The notes beneath the pieces are model-generated. The model saw only the letters and a list, made by a program, of their open reading frames with translations, had not been told where the DNA came from and searched no databases. The translations under genes and the position numbers were made by a program. A stretch of 54,979 nt of DNA from an uncultured Microbacteriaceae bacterium (GTDB lineage: Bacteria > Actinomycetota > Actinomycetes > Actinomycetales > Microbacteriaceae). Below are positions 36,736 through 44,828 of the stretch, piece after piece. Within the stretch, counting starts at the first letter, position 1. The number at the start of each line of letters is the position of its first letter. The stretch spans positions 1 through 54,979 of the forward strand of contig CAIOLM010000012.1 of the NCBI GenBank assembly GCA_903859205.1, given 5' to 3'.

Positions 36736-37404
36736 ATGAATGCTTCCGTGCGCCGCACTTGGTCCTGTGTCCTGTTTGATCTCGACGGCACGATCCTCGA
36801 TTCTGCTCCCGGAATCATGAGTTCGCTGACCGACACCTTCGTGCACGTGGGACTGCCCGTGCCCCCGGCCGACGAGCTCATTCACTACATCGGCCCTCCG
36901 CTGCTCGAGTCGCTTCAGCTTCGCGCCGGGCTCAGCCTCGAAAAGGCGCGCGAGACTCTCGCTATTTACCGTCGCGACTACCGCAAAGATGGCGCGTTTG
37001 ACGCGGCCGTGTTTCCAGGTGTCGAGGGGCTGCTCAGCTCGCTGCGTGAGGCGGGGGTTCCTGTTGCCGTGGCCACCAGCAAGCCTGAAGCGCAGGCGAT
37101 TCGCATTCTTGAGCACTTCGACCTCATGCAGTACTTCGCAACCGTTGCCGGCGCCACCGAAGACGAAACCCGTTCAAGCAAAGCCGACATCGTTGGGCGC
37201 GCGGTCAGCGAGCTTCAGTCGGCAGGTGCCGATACCACCCTCGCCGTCATGATTGGCGATCGCATCTACGACGTCGAAGGCGCGGCCGCACACGAAATCC
37301 CGTCAATCATTGTCGAGTGGGGATACGGCTCACCCGAAGAGGCAAAAGAGGCAATGGCGACGGTCTATTCCGCCGATCAGTTGCGCGAGCTGCTTCTGGG
37401 CTAA
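36736..37404 (+). CDS. HAD-superfamily phosphatase (Gph-like), second copy
   Basis: A 222-residue HAD hydrolase. Motif I is VLFDLDGTILDSAPG (~12-26), motif II is VAVATSKPEAQ, motifs III-IV are KADIVGRAV and AVMIGDRIYDVEGAAAHEIP. It resembles the first copy throughout (same [16 protein letters not shown] cap element and WGYG/WGYA ending), so the two are paralogues flanking nucS. TAGGCT lies nine bases before ATG 36736. It is convergent with the DMT transporter. Confidence 0.83.
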   Translation: MNASVRRTWSCVLFDLDGTILDSAPGIMSSLTDTFVHVGLPVPPADELIHYIGPPLLESLQLRAGLSLEKARETLAIYRRDYRKDGAFDAAVFPGVEGLLSSLREAGVPVAVATSKPEAQAIRILEHFDLMQYFATVAGATEDETRSSKADIVGRAVSELQSAGADTTLAVMIGDRIYDVEGAAAHEIPSIIVEWGYGSPEEAKEAMATVYSADQLRELLLG

Positions 37405-37410
37405 GCCCGT

Positions 37411-38370
37411 TCACCGAACCGCGTCGGGTCGGCGTCGAGGCAGCGAAGCAATCAGCACCGCCGCCGCCATAATGACGACGCCCAACAGCAGGCCCACGGG
37501 CTCGGCAACCAGGCCCGGAAAAAGCAGGTCGAGCACGAGCGCGCCAATGAGCTGGCCAAGTGTGGCGCAGAGACCAAAGACAAGAACGCCAATCACTCGA
37601 ACCATGATTCCGGTGACGCCGACAAAGAAGACTCCCAGCGGTCCGCCCAAGTAAAGCCACCACTGCGCGGGCAACGCCGCGGGCAAACCGCCGATCAGTC
37701 CGATGGGAATCATGGCGAGCAAGAGGGCGCCCGATCCCACCGCGAAGTTCAAGAATGTGGCCGTAACCGGGGTTTGTGCTGCGGCCGTGATGCGACCGTT
37801 GGCCGCTTGCTGCCAAGCGACCAGGGCGCCCGCAAAAAACGGAATCGCCATCGGCCAAAAACTTTCTGGGTTACCCAAACGACCACTGCCAGCTATTGCC
37901 ACCGCCACAATGCCCAGGGCCACGCCGGCGATTCGGCGAGCGCTGAGTGCGCGTTTACCCGCTGGACCGATTCCCCACATGTCCATGAAGAGCGCGCCGA
38001 GCGAGTTGCCGGCGACGAATGCGACGGTGAACAGAGCGACCCCAATAACACTGACCAGGATGCCCTGCAGCGAGATCATGATCGCTCCGACCGAGCCCGC
38101 CACGGTAAAGAACCAGTTGAGCCGGCGCTCGCGAATCGCTGCAACCATGAGCGTCCATCCCCTGCGACCCATGGGCGACAGAGAGATGATGACGATGAGA
38201 ACCGCGAGTCCCGTGAGGTTCGAGAGGGTCCCGGCGAGTGTGCCGTTGTGAATTTGGCGACCAAGTTCTCCGTTGACCCGTGATTGCCCCGCCATAGCCG
38301 CCCCGGCGAGCACTGAGAGGAGACCCGCAGCGAGGTACCACCATCGACCTTGCTTGAGTTGCGTGATCAC
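37411..38370 (-). CDS. DMT-family transporter, duplicated YdcZ (DUF606) type
   Basis: A 319-residue membrane protein of about ten helices made of two YdcZ-like halves (1-150 and 165-310), each with a QxRVNGELG or AAxxNGRITAAAQ-type opening element (AGQSRVNGELGRQIHNGTLA and WQQAANGRITAAAQTPV). Substrate unknown. GTG 38370 follows TAAACT by six bases, so it is another leaderless candidate. Confidence 0.82.
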   Translation of the reverse strand: MITQLKQGRWWYLAAGLLSVLAGAAMAGQSRVNGELGRQIHNGTLAGTLSNLTGLAVLIVIISLSPMGRRGWTLMVAAIRERRLNWFFTVAGSVGAIMISLQGILVSVIGVALFTVAFVAGNSLGALFMDMWGIGPAGKRALSARRIAGVALGIVAVAIAGSGRLGNPESFWPMAIPFFAGALVAWQQAANGRITAAAQTPVTATFLNFAVGSGALLLAMIPIGLIGGLPAALPAQWWLYLGGPLGVFFVGVTGIMVRVIGVLVFGLCATLGQLIGALVLDLLFPGLVAEPVGLLLGVVIMAAAVLIASLPRRRPDAVR

Positions 38371-38376
38371 AGTCTC

Positions 38377-38382
38377 AGTTTA
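38377..38382 (-). promoter_or_regulatory. -10 element for leaderless transcription of the DMT transporter
   Basis: TAAACT on the minus strand ends six bases (GAGACT) before GTG 38370. Confidence 0.5.
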
Positions 38383-38413
38383 GGTAGGCGCACCTCAGGG
38401 CGTGGCCACACGA

Positions 38414-38441
38414 CAAAACCCCGACCTCGGTCGGGGTTTTG
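38414..38441 (-). terminator. Terminator after tRNA-Leu
   Basis: A long GC-rich stem (CAAAACCCCGACC / GGTCGGGGTTTTG, 13 bp) with a very small loop, followed on the minus strand by TTTTG. It lies seven bases after the tRNA 3' end. Confidence 0.82.
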
Positions 38442-38448
38442 CTGATCG

Positions 38449-38531
38449 TGCGCGAGGCGGGACTTGAACCCGCACGCCCGTGAAGGCACTGGCACCTGAA
38501 GCCAGCGCGTCTGCCATTTCGCCACTCGCGC
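38449..38531 (-). tRNA. tRNA-Leu (anticodon CAG)
   Basis: An 83-nt tRNA on the minus strand. The acceptor stem is GCGCGAG/CTCGCGC with discriminator A. The anticodon stem CTGGC/GCCAG encloses TTCAGGT, giving anticodon CAG. A long variable arm (about 13 nt) and the GTGGCGAAATGGCAGACGC D-loop mark it as Leu. The T arm is GCGGGTTCAAGTCCCGC. CCA is not encoded. In Mycobacterium a tRNA-Leu also flanks the fhaA end of this gene cluster. Confidence 0.95.
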
Positions 38532-38604
38532 GACAAGAGTCGAGGCTATCACGGGCAGGGTACTCGCCGCCATTTGAGGCAACGGCTGCCTAGCCCGCGA
38601 AATG

Positions 38605-39504
38605 TTAGCGGTACAAACGCCAGTTTTCAGACTCGCGTCGACGCCCATCAGCCTCGATTACAAGTGCGGCTGCCCCAACAGTGGGCAACCACTTCAGAAA
38701 CTCCTCGACTGGGCGCAAGAAGCCACTCTTAGCCAGGGCCTCGGCTCGGGCGCCCGAACGAGCAATCACCGATACGGTCTGAACACAAGTGGATGCGCTG
38801 AGCCCAGTGCGCGGATCGATGAGGTGATGCGACGTGCCGAACCGCTTCTTTCGCTGACTCGACGTGACAACGGAGCCCTCGACGAGGCGCACGATGTCGA
38901 CGCGGGATTCCTCGTCGAACGGATCCTCCACGCCCACAAGCCATGGCCCGCCCTGCGCGCTCTCGCCCGCGACAACGATGTCACCCGACATCGAGACCAT
39001 CACGCCAGTCGCGCCCGAGTTCATGACCGCTGCGGCAATGAGTTCGGCCGCGAAGCCCTTGCCGATTCCACCCGAGTCCAGAGTCATCCCCGCGGGCAGC
39101 TGCACCCCACCCTCGTTGAGAGCGATTTCATCGAGCGAATCAAAAGCCCGCGCACCCTCGGGAAGGGTAGTCAGATGGCCGGAACGCACCAGTGAGGCTG
39201 CGTATCCCGTTTCGACCACACGAGGAAGGAGCGTCGGGTTAAAGTCACCCGACGTCAGCGCAAAGCCCGCGATCATCTCGTCAATCAAGGCAATCGTGAG
39301 GGGTGAAACCTCAACGCGAGCACCCTGCGCGTGATTAACCCGGTCGAGTTCGCTGCCGGACAGAAAGCGCGACCACGACGAGTCGCACAAGGTTGCCAGA
39401 GCAAAGGCTTCGTCCAGAATCTGTGCCGACCCGCCAACCACCGTAATAACAGATTCGCCGCCCATCACGGGGCGGCTATCTGTAAAGACGATGCGGTCGG
39501 ACAT
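38605..39504 (-). CDS. apbE: FAD:protein FMN transferase (ApbE)
   Basis: A 299-residue protein. Motifs seen: SRFLSGSELDRVN, the Mg/FAD motif LDSGGIGKGFAAELIA (~145-160), VSMSGDIVVAG and HHLIDPRTGLSA (~230). ApbE attaches FMN to a Thr/Ser of target proteins. It lacks a signal peptide, so it is predicted cytoplasmic, unlike most Gram-negative ApbE. It follows a secreted low-complexity protein by 5 bp and is probably in its operon. No FMN-binding-domain protein is visible in this window. Confidence 0.88.
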   Translation of the reverse strand: MSDRIVFTDSRPVMGGESVITVVGGSAQILDEAFALATLCDSSWSRFLSGSELDRVNHAQGARVEVSPLTIALIDEMIAGFALTSGDFNPTLLPRVVETGYAASLVRSGHLTTLPEGARAFDSLDEIALNEGGVQLPAGMTLDSGGIGKGFAAELIAAAVMNSGATGVMVSMSGDIVVAGESAQGGPWLVGVEDPFDEESRVDIVRLVEGSVVTSSQRKKRFGTSHHLIDPRTGLSASTCVQTVSVIARSGARAEALAKSGFLRPVEEFLKWLPTVGAAALVIEADGRRRESENWRLYR

Positions 39505-39509
39505 GAACC

Positions 39510-40112
39510 CTAGTCGTCGCCTTCCGAGTCGTCAGAGTGGGCAGGCGTCGTAGGTTCAGCCGAAGGGCGGTCGCGGTGCTTCCGTCCCTCGCTCTCTCCG
39601 CGCTCACGCTTGGTGCGGGAAGAAGCAGTTTGCCCGGGGGTGGTTGCCGTACCGCCGCCGGCGACGGGGGGAGCAGCAGCCGACGAACCGCCGGTGGTTC
39701 CGCTGACTGCGCCGGAGCCAGCCGACCCGCTCGAGGCTCCAGGTGCGGAGCCTGGCTTAGAGACGGGGTGCGCCTTCGATGTTGACGGTGACCCGCCACC
39801 TGCCCAGGCCGCGGATCCTCCGGTTGTTCCGCCAATGACGCTTGCCGGAAGGCTGAGCGCCGGGGGAAGAGCAGGGGCAGCGTTCGGATCGAGCGGTGCG
39901 CCGGAAACGCCCGGTGTCGCTACCGGCAGGCCAGTGGTCGGATCGATGACCGTTGACTCGTCAACCGTTGCCATCGAAACGAGCGTCTTGCTCGAAGCCG
40001 CAGTCAGGTCCGTGCCTCCGTGCGCAAGAGTGTCGTTGTTGATCGCCATCGCTCCGGCGGCAGAACCGAGGACGCCAACGAACGATAGGGCGGCAACAAA
40101 ATATGACTTCAT
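39510..40112 (-). CDS. Secreted low-complexity (Ser/Gly/Ala/Pro-rich) protein
   Basis: A 200-residue protein not recognised. A signal peptide (MKSYFVAALSFVGVLGSAAG, cleavage after AMA, ~residue 23) precedes a short ordered part with DESTVIDPTTGLPVATPG, then a long Ser/Gly/Ala/Pro region (~85-165), then a charged end rich in Lys/Arg then Asp/Glu. There is no LPxTG or membrane anchor. It heads a small operon with apbE, and is divergent from a two-component system. TAGCCT lies six bases before ATG 40112. Confidence 0.7.
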   Translation of the reverse strand: MKSYFVAALSFVGVLGSAAGAMAINNDTLAHGGTDLTAASSKTLVSMATVDESTVIDPTTGLPVATPGVSGAPLDPNAAPALPPALSLPASVIGGTTGGSAAWAGGGSPSTSKAHPVSKPGSAPGASSGSAGSGAVSGTTGGSSAAAPPVAGGGTATTPGQTASSRTKRERGESEGRKHRDRPSAEPTTPAHSDDSEGDD

Positions 40113-40118
40113 GCCTCA

Positions 40119-40124
40119 AGGCTA
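40119..40124 (-). promoter_or_regulatory. -10 element for leaderless transcription of the secreted-protein/apbE unit
   Basis: TAGCCT on the minus strand ends six bases (TGAGGC) before ATG 40112. Confidence 0.55.
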
Positions 40125-40154
40125 GAAGCTGGCCGTCAAAGGACGACAGCCTGG

Positions 40155-40229
40155 TTGTCTAAGAAACATCCAAGATTGTCTGGCGGGTCAGGAGATGTTC
40201 AGACTTGACGAGCGGTTCAGAGCGAGAAT
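40155..40229 (+). promoter_or_regulatory. Intergenic region with tandem repeats and a -10 element before the two-component system
   Basis: TTGTCT occurs at 40155 and 40176 (21-bp step) and GTTCAGA at 40197 and 40215 (18-bp step), as direct repeats such as OmpR-family regulators bind. GAGAAT (40224-40229) lies six bases before ATG 40236, matching the leaderless pattern. Which gene the repeats serve is not known. Confidence 0.35.
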
Positions 40230-40235
40230 GGGGAC

Positions 40236-40913
40236 ATGCACGTCTTACTTGTAGAAGATGACCCCTCAGTTGCTGCCGGCGTCATCGACGGTCTCGGCAT
40301 CAGCTTCTCAGTTACTCACGCGCAAACCGGCGCCGCAGCCCTCGTCACGAGCCTTGACGGCGTCGACATCATCTTGCTCGATCTTGGACTTCCCGACATG
40401 GACGGCACCGACGTCTGCCGCGAAATCCGAAAGACCTCGCAAACGCCCATCATCGTGGTCAGCGCCCGGGGGGACGAGATTGACCGTGTGTTGAGCCTCG
40501 AGATGGGTGCCGATGATTATGTCGTCAAGCCGTTTGGTATTCGCGAGCTCGTCGCACGTATTCGGGCGGTTGTTCGTCGCACGTCGGCGAGCGCGACGGA
40601 AATCGAATCACACGCCGATCCGGTCCGCGTGCTGCACGGGCTTACCATCGACACCCGCACGCAACGCGTCGAACTGAGCGGTGACGAAATCCACCTCACG
40701 CCGAAGGAGTTTGAACTCGTCGTTTACCTGAGCGATGACCCAGGTGCCGTGTATCGCCGGCAAGACATCCTGCACGATGTGTGGGACACCAACTGGTACG
40801 GAACTTCTAAAACCCTCGATGCCCACATCGCTGCCATTCGAAAGAAGCTCGGCTCAGCGACGTGGATTGAATCGGTGCGGGGTGTCGGATTTAGATTCGG
40901 CGGGCCTTCATGA
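40236..40913 (+). CDS. OmpR/PhoB-family response regulator
   Basis: A 225-residue regulator. The receiver domain (1-115) has acidic residues D8/D9, phospho-acceptor D49 (LLDLGLPDMDG) and the KPF Lys. The DNA-binding winged helix (~130-222) has LTPKEFELVVYL and GVGFRFG. It pairs with the kinase downstream through a 4-bp ATGA overlap. The signal is unknown; the divergent secreted protein and apbE are possible targets. Confidence 0.92.
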   Translation: MHVLLVEDDPSVAAGVIDGLGISFSVTHAQTGAAALVTSLDGVDIILLDLGLPDMDGTDVCREIRKTSQTPIIVVSARGDEIDRVLSLEMGADDYVVKPFGIRELVARIRAVVRRTSASATEIESHADPVRVLHGLTIDTRTQRVELSGDEIHLTPKEFELVVYLSDDPGAVYRRQDILHDVWDTNWYGTSKTLDAHIAAIRKKLGSATWIESVRGVGFRFGGPS

Positions 40914-42301
40914 GACGAAGGTTTATCGCTGCCATCGCTGTGGTAACCCTGCTCGTACTGCTCGTTCAGGATGTACCGCTGGCTTTCTACCTGCACCAGA
41001 ATGAGCAGAACAAAATCGTTGGCACGCTTCAACGCGATGCGCTCGTTCTCGCCGGGCGCAGTCAGTCTGCGCTGTGGAACCCCAGCGCAACCAACACCAA
41101 AGCCCTCTCCGGACTCGCTGCCGCCTATCGCAAGAACGGTGGCGCGCGAATCGTCATTGTCGATGGTGCAGGCAAGGCCCTCATCACCAGTGATGACGAC
41201 CAGGCCAAGGTCGGCCAGTCTTACTCAAACCGCCCAGAAATCGCCGCTGCCCTCAAAGGCCAGATTGTTCAGGGCAGCCGTTATTCCGAGACCCTCAAAG
41301 AATCACTGTTGTACGTCGCCGTTCCCGTGTACAACGGCGACCAGATTCTCGGTGCGATTCGTTTGACCTATCCCGAGAAAGTCGTCTCCGACGCGGTCAA
41401 CAACCAAATCTGGGTTCTCGCCCTCGTGGCCCTCACCACGCTCATTCTTGCCGGCATTGCCGGATCGATTTTTGCGCGCGGAGTGACCAAGCGCCTCAAG
41501 GATCTCGAAGAGTCCACCCAACGACTAGCCGACGGAAATCTGGGCGCCCGGGCAGACGATGAACATGGAGCGCCAGAGCTTCGCGCCCTCGCGCGTTCGT
41601 TCAATGTCATGGGTTCTCGCCTTGAGGCACTCATTGAGCAACAGCGAGCCTTCGCCTCGGATGCCTCACACCAGCTGCGAACCCCGCTGACCGCCTTGAG
41701 ACTTCGGCTCGAGAAAGCGGCCGAGCTTATCGAGACCGACCCCGTGGCCGCTGCCGAACGACTAAGTGCAGCCGAAGCAGAGGCCGACCGTCTGGGCAAC
41801 ATTATTGAGGGTCTGCTGATGCTCAGCCGCACCGAATCTTCGGCCGTGCCCGTCGAGACCTTCGATGTTGCGCAGCTCGTTCGTTCCCGGGTCGACTACT
41901 GGCAACCACTCGCCGACGAGTCGAGTGTCACCCTCTCGTACGACGGACCGGACAGCGCTCTCGGCCTGGCGGTCCCCACAGCCGTCGAGCAGATCGTCGA
42001 CAACTTTCTCGATAACTCCCTCTCCGTGAGCCCTCGGAATTCGGTGCTCATTGTGCGTGTCTCGGTCGACCGAGATGGCGTACTGCTCAGTGTTCTTGAC
42101 GAAGGTCCAGGGCTTTCGGCGCAGGAGTGCCTGCGTGCCTTCGATCGGTTCTGGCGGTCGAGTTCGGCCACCCCGGGAAGTGGCCTTGGTTTATCGATTG
42201 TCGCCCAGCTCGCCGCCGCGAGTGGAGCTCGAGCAGAGCTCCGGCCTCGGGTGCCGTTGGGCCTTGAAGCACGCGTCCTTTTCAGCCCGCCACGGGCTTA
42301 G
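40910..42301 (+). CDS. Two-component sensor histidine kinase
   Basis: A 463-residue kinase. TM1 is near 5-25, an extracytoplasmic sensor domain runs ~30-160, and TM2 is ~163-187. A HAMP domain follows (~188-240), then HisKA with the phospho-His in FASDASHQLRTPLTALRLRL (~253), then HATPase with the N box EQIVDNFLDNS, DEGPGL and GSGLGLSIV. It is a normal-length PhoR/CpxA-like kinase for the preceding regulator. Confidence 0.92.
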   Translation: MRRRFIAAIAVVTLLVLLVQDVPLAFYLHQNEQNKIVGTLQRDALVLAGRSQSALWNPSATNTKALSGLAAAYRKNGGARIVIVDGAGKALITSDDDQAKVGQSYSNRPEIAAALKGQIVQGSRYSETLKESLLYVAVPVYNGDQILGAIRLTYPEKVVSDAVNNQIWVLALVALTTLILAGIAGSIFARGVTKRLKDLEESTQRLADGNLGARADDEHGAPELRALARSFNVMGSRLEALIEQQRAFASDASHQLRTPLTALRLRLEKAAELIETDPVAAAERLSAAEAEADRLGNIIEGLLMLSRTESSAVPVETFDVAQLVRSRVDYWQPLADESSVTLSYDGPDSALGLAVPTAVEQIVDNFLDNSLSVSPRNSVLIVRVSVDRDGVLLSVLDEGPGLSAQECLRAFDRFWRSSSATPGSGLGLSIVAQLAAASGARAELRPRVPLGLEARVLFSPPRA

Positions 42302-42329
42302 GTTCGGCTCGTTGCCAGCTCCCCCCAAC

Positions 42330-42361
42330 TAAAATGAGGGAGGTCTAAAGCACTAGACCTC
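42330..42361 (+). promoter_or_regulatory. Promoter -10 and leader hairpin of the fhaA-pkn operon
   Basis: TAAAAT (42330-42335) may be the -10 of the operon; no strong -35 is seen at the normal distance. It is followed at once by an 8-bp perfect stem (GAGGTCTA/TAGACCTC, 42340-42361, 6-base loop) about 18 bp before GTG 42380. The hairpin would be at the very 5' end of the mRNA. Confidence 0.45.
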
Positions 42362-42379
42362 GAGAGAAACAGGGCGCGC

Positions 42380-43060
42380 GTGGGTTTTTTTGACAGGCTG
42401 GAGCACACTCTCGAGCGAGCCGTCAACACCGCTTTCGCCAAGACCTTCAAGTCGGGTGTTCAACCTGTTGAGCTCACCGCCGCGCTTCGTCGAGAGGTTG
42501 ACACAAAGGCCTCGGTTGTTGCCCGTGACCGCATCCTCGTGCCCAACATCTTCACCGTCAGCATGGCTCGCGCAGACTACGACCGCATGGCCGCCATGGG
42601 TCCGACTCTCATCGATGAGCTCACCCGGGCACTCACTGCACACGCGGCCAATCAGGGCTATCAATTCTCAGGTGCAATCCAAATCACACTCGAGCACTCC
42701 GCTGATCTCTCGGTCGGACTGCTTCAGGTCAGCTCAGAAAGCGTGGCCGGCGCAGTTCGGTGGCGCGGAGTTCTCGATGTCAACGGTCGCCGTCATCCGC
42801 TGTCTTCAGCCCGCACGGTCATTGGGCGTGGAACAGACGCCGACATCACCGTTGACGACTCGAGCATCTCTCGAAAGCACATTGAAGTTCTGTGGGATGG
42901 CCAGCGCGCCCAGGCCAATGACCTTGGGTCAACAAACGGGTCGCTTCTCAACGGTCGCAAGCTGACCTCAGCGGCGCTGGAGTCTGGTTCAACGATTGAA
43001 CTCGGCGCTACGCGGGTCACGTTCCACCTGGTTCCCGAGTCGGCCGGGGCTTCGACATGA
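42380..43060 (+). CDS. fhaA: FhaA: DUF3662 and FHA-domain protein
   Basis: A 226-residue protein from GTG 42380. The N-terminal DUF3662 region (~1-115; GFFDRLEHTLERAVNTAFAKTFKSGVQPVE) is followed by an FHA domain (~140-222; RTVIGRGTDADITVDDSSISRKHIEVL, GSTNGSLLNG). The acidic/Pro-rich linker of mycobacterial FhaA is nearly absent, so this is a short version (mycobacterial FhaA is over 500 residues). In mycobacteria the FHA domain binds phosphorylated MviN/MurJ. It is first in the operon and overlaps fhaB by 4 bp. Confidence 0.9.
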   Translation: MGFFDRLEHTLERAVNTAFAKTFKSGVQPVELTAALRREVDTKASVVARDRILVPNIFTVSMARADYDRMAAMGPTLIDELTRALTAHAANQGYQFSGAIQITLEHSADLSVGLLQVSSESVAGAVRWRGVLDVNGRRHPLSSARTVIGRGTDADITVDDSSISRKHIEVLWDGQRAQANDLGSTNGSLLNGRKLTSAALESGSTIELGATRVTFHLVPESAGAST

Positions 43061-43602
43061 GTGAGCTCACCCTCCTAATATTTCGACTGGTTTTTCTAAT
43101 CGCCCTGTGGGTGTTCGTGTTCTTCGTTGTCTACGCGGTGCGTAGTGACCTCTTCGGCGAGCGCGTCAAGAAACTTGTCGGTGGGTCAAACCCGAAAGCA
43201 AAGGTTCCCGCCCCGAACGTCTTCTTGACCTCCACCCAGACACCAGCGGGAACGACCTCATCGGGCTCACCTGAGCGTGGCTCCTCGGCGGCTTCGTCGA
43301 GCAGTGCAGCGAACGCCCTCCAATTGGTCATCACCTCGGGTCCAAAACAGGGCGAGTCCATCACGCTCACCACGAACGCGGTAAGCATCGGCCGGTCATC
43401 CGACTCATCCATCGTGATTCGCGATGACTACACATCCACGCATCACGCCCGTCTCGAATACCGAGGCGGCGCTTGGGTCGTTAACGACCTCGGTTCAACC
43501 AACGGCACGTTTCTGGCGGGCAAGAAAGTCACTGAGCCGACGGCTGTTCCTCTGAACACCCCCATAACGATTGGTGCCACGACTTTTGAGATTCGAGGCT
43601 GA
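43057..43602 (+). CDS. fhaB: FhaB/FipA: membrane-anchored FHA-domain protein
   Basis: A 181-residue protein. One N-terminal membrane helix (LIFRLVFLIALWVFVFFVVYAV, ~5-27), a Ser/Pro-rich linker (~45-90) and a C-terminal FHA domain (~95-180; VSIGRSSDSSIVIRDDYTSTHHARLEY, GSTNGTFLAG). It links phosphothreonine recognition with the division/elongation machinery in mycobacteria (FipA). It lies between fhaA and pstP. Confidence 0.9.
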   Translation: MSELTLLIFRLVFLIALWVFVFFVVYAVRSDLFGERVKKLVGGSNPKAKVPAPNVFLTSTQTPAGTTSSGSPERGSSAASSSSAANALQLVITSGPKQGESITLTTNAVSIGRSSDSSIVIRDDYTSTHHARLEYRGGAWVVNDLGSTNGTFLAGKKVTEPTAVPLNTPITIGATTFEIRG

Positions 43603-43604
43603 GC

Positions 43605-44828
43605 GTGAGTATCAGCGGTGCGCGCTCAGACGTCGGCAGGGTTCGCAGGTCTAATCAAGACGGCGGATACGCGGGCACGTACCTATTCGTGGTCGCCGAC
43701 GGCATGGGTGGTCACGCCGGCGGTGACGTCGCTTCGCACATCACGGTGACTCACCTCGCAGCGCTAGACCGTGAGTTCGAGACCATCGAGTCGGCACGCG
43801 ATGCACTGCGCGATGCCATGCTCGAAGCAAACGCCATGCTCATCACGGTGGTCGACGATTATCCTCAACTTGCCGGCCTCGGGACCACAGCGAGCGCCAT
43901 GCTTCGGGTCGGTAACCAAGCCGTCATCGCCCACATTGGTGATTCTCGGGTCTACCGTTTGCGCACAGACGAGTTCACTCAGCTCACGCGCGACCACACC
44001 TTCGTGCAAAAGCTCATCGACACCGGGCAAATCAGCGTCGAAGAGGCCGCCCATCACCCTCGGCGGTCGGTTCTGATGCGCGTTCTGGGTGATGTCGACG
44101 CTTCCCCGTCTATCGACGTTGACGTTTTCGAGCTCGATCCGAACGACGTCTTCCTGCTGTGCTCTGACGGGCTCACGGGTGTTGTCTCGGATGACGACAT
44201 CCGACTGGTTCTGGGCAAGAGCGCCGCGCCACAGACTCTTGCCAACGAACTAGTCACCCGCAGTCTCGCCGAGGGCGCACCCGATAACGTCACAGTGATT
44301 GTGGCCCGCGACCTCGAGACGACGACGGCGAAGAGCACGAAACTCATCGGTTCAGCATCCGGTGCAAACCCGCTCAAGGCGCTGTCCGCCGCGAATACAA
44401 CGGGTGTCGACATTCCTCGAGCCAAACCTTCGAGCCTGCCCGTGCACACCGGAGGGCTGCCCCTCTCTGAAATTGTTTCTGCTGACGCTATCGAGAGCCG
44501 GGTTCGGGCCGTGGTGGTGCGCCGGCGAATCATTCTGGCCGCGGTCATCCTCGCTGTTATAGGCGCCTTGATCATCGCGGGCATCGCTTTCGCTCGCTGG
44601 ACTCAGACTCACTACTTCCTTGCGTCTGGCGCGAGCACGGTGGTCATCAATCAGGGAATTCCGCAAAACCTGCTGGGCATCCCGCTGTCTTCGCAATTTG
44701 CCGACACGGGCATCAAGCTTGCTGACTTGCCCACATACACGCGCGACGAAATCAGCAACACGGTGTCGTTCGATTCACTGGATGCGGCCCTGGCGGCCGC
44801 CAAGGCGCTGACCCCGAATGCCCAGTAA
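43605..44828 (+). CDS. pstP: PstP: PP2C-type Ser/Thr phosphatase
   Basis: A 407-residue phosphatase. The PP2C domain (~1-235) has metal motifs RSNQDGGYAG, VADGMGGHAGGD and the Asp of LCSDGLTGVVSDDD. A linker, a TM helix (~307-330) and a short extracellular part (~330-405) follow. It reverses phosphorylation by the operon's kinase. The start is GTG 43605, 2 bp after fhaB. It overlaps the next gene by 11 bp. Confidence 0.94.
   Translation: MSISGARSDVGRVRRSNQDGGYAGTYLFVVADGMGGHAGGDVASHITVTHLAALDREFETIESARDALRDAMLEANAMLITVVDDYPQLAGLGTTASAMLRVGNQAVIAHIGDSRVYRLRTDEFTQLTRDHTFVQKLIDTGQISVEEAAHHPRRSVLMRVLGDVDASPSIDVDVFELDPNDVFLLCSDGLTGVVSDDDIRLVLGKSAAPQTLANELVTRSLAEGAPDNVTVIVARDLETTTAKSTKLIGSASGANPLKALSAANTTGVDIPRAKPSSLPVHTGGLPLSEIVSADAIESRVRAVVVRRRIILAAVILAVIGALIIAGIAFARWTQTHYFLASGASTVVINQGIPQNLLGIPLSSQFADTGIKLADLPTYTRDEISNTVSFDSLDAALAAAKALTPNAQ

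Noticed and set aside
39510-40112. ApbE flavinylation site in the secreted protein
   Set aside because: SGAVSGT and PGASSGS only partly fit the [ST]GA[ST]xT-type motif, and low complexity makes such matches likely by chance.
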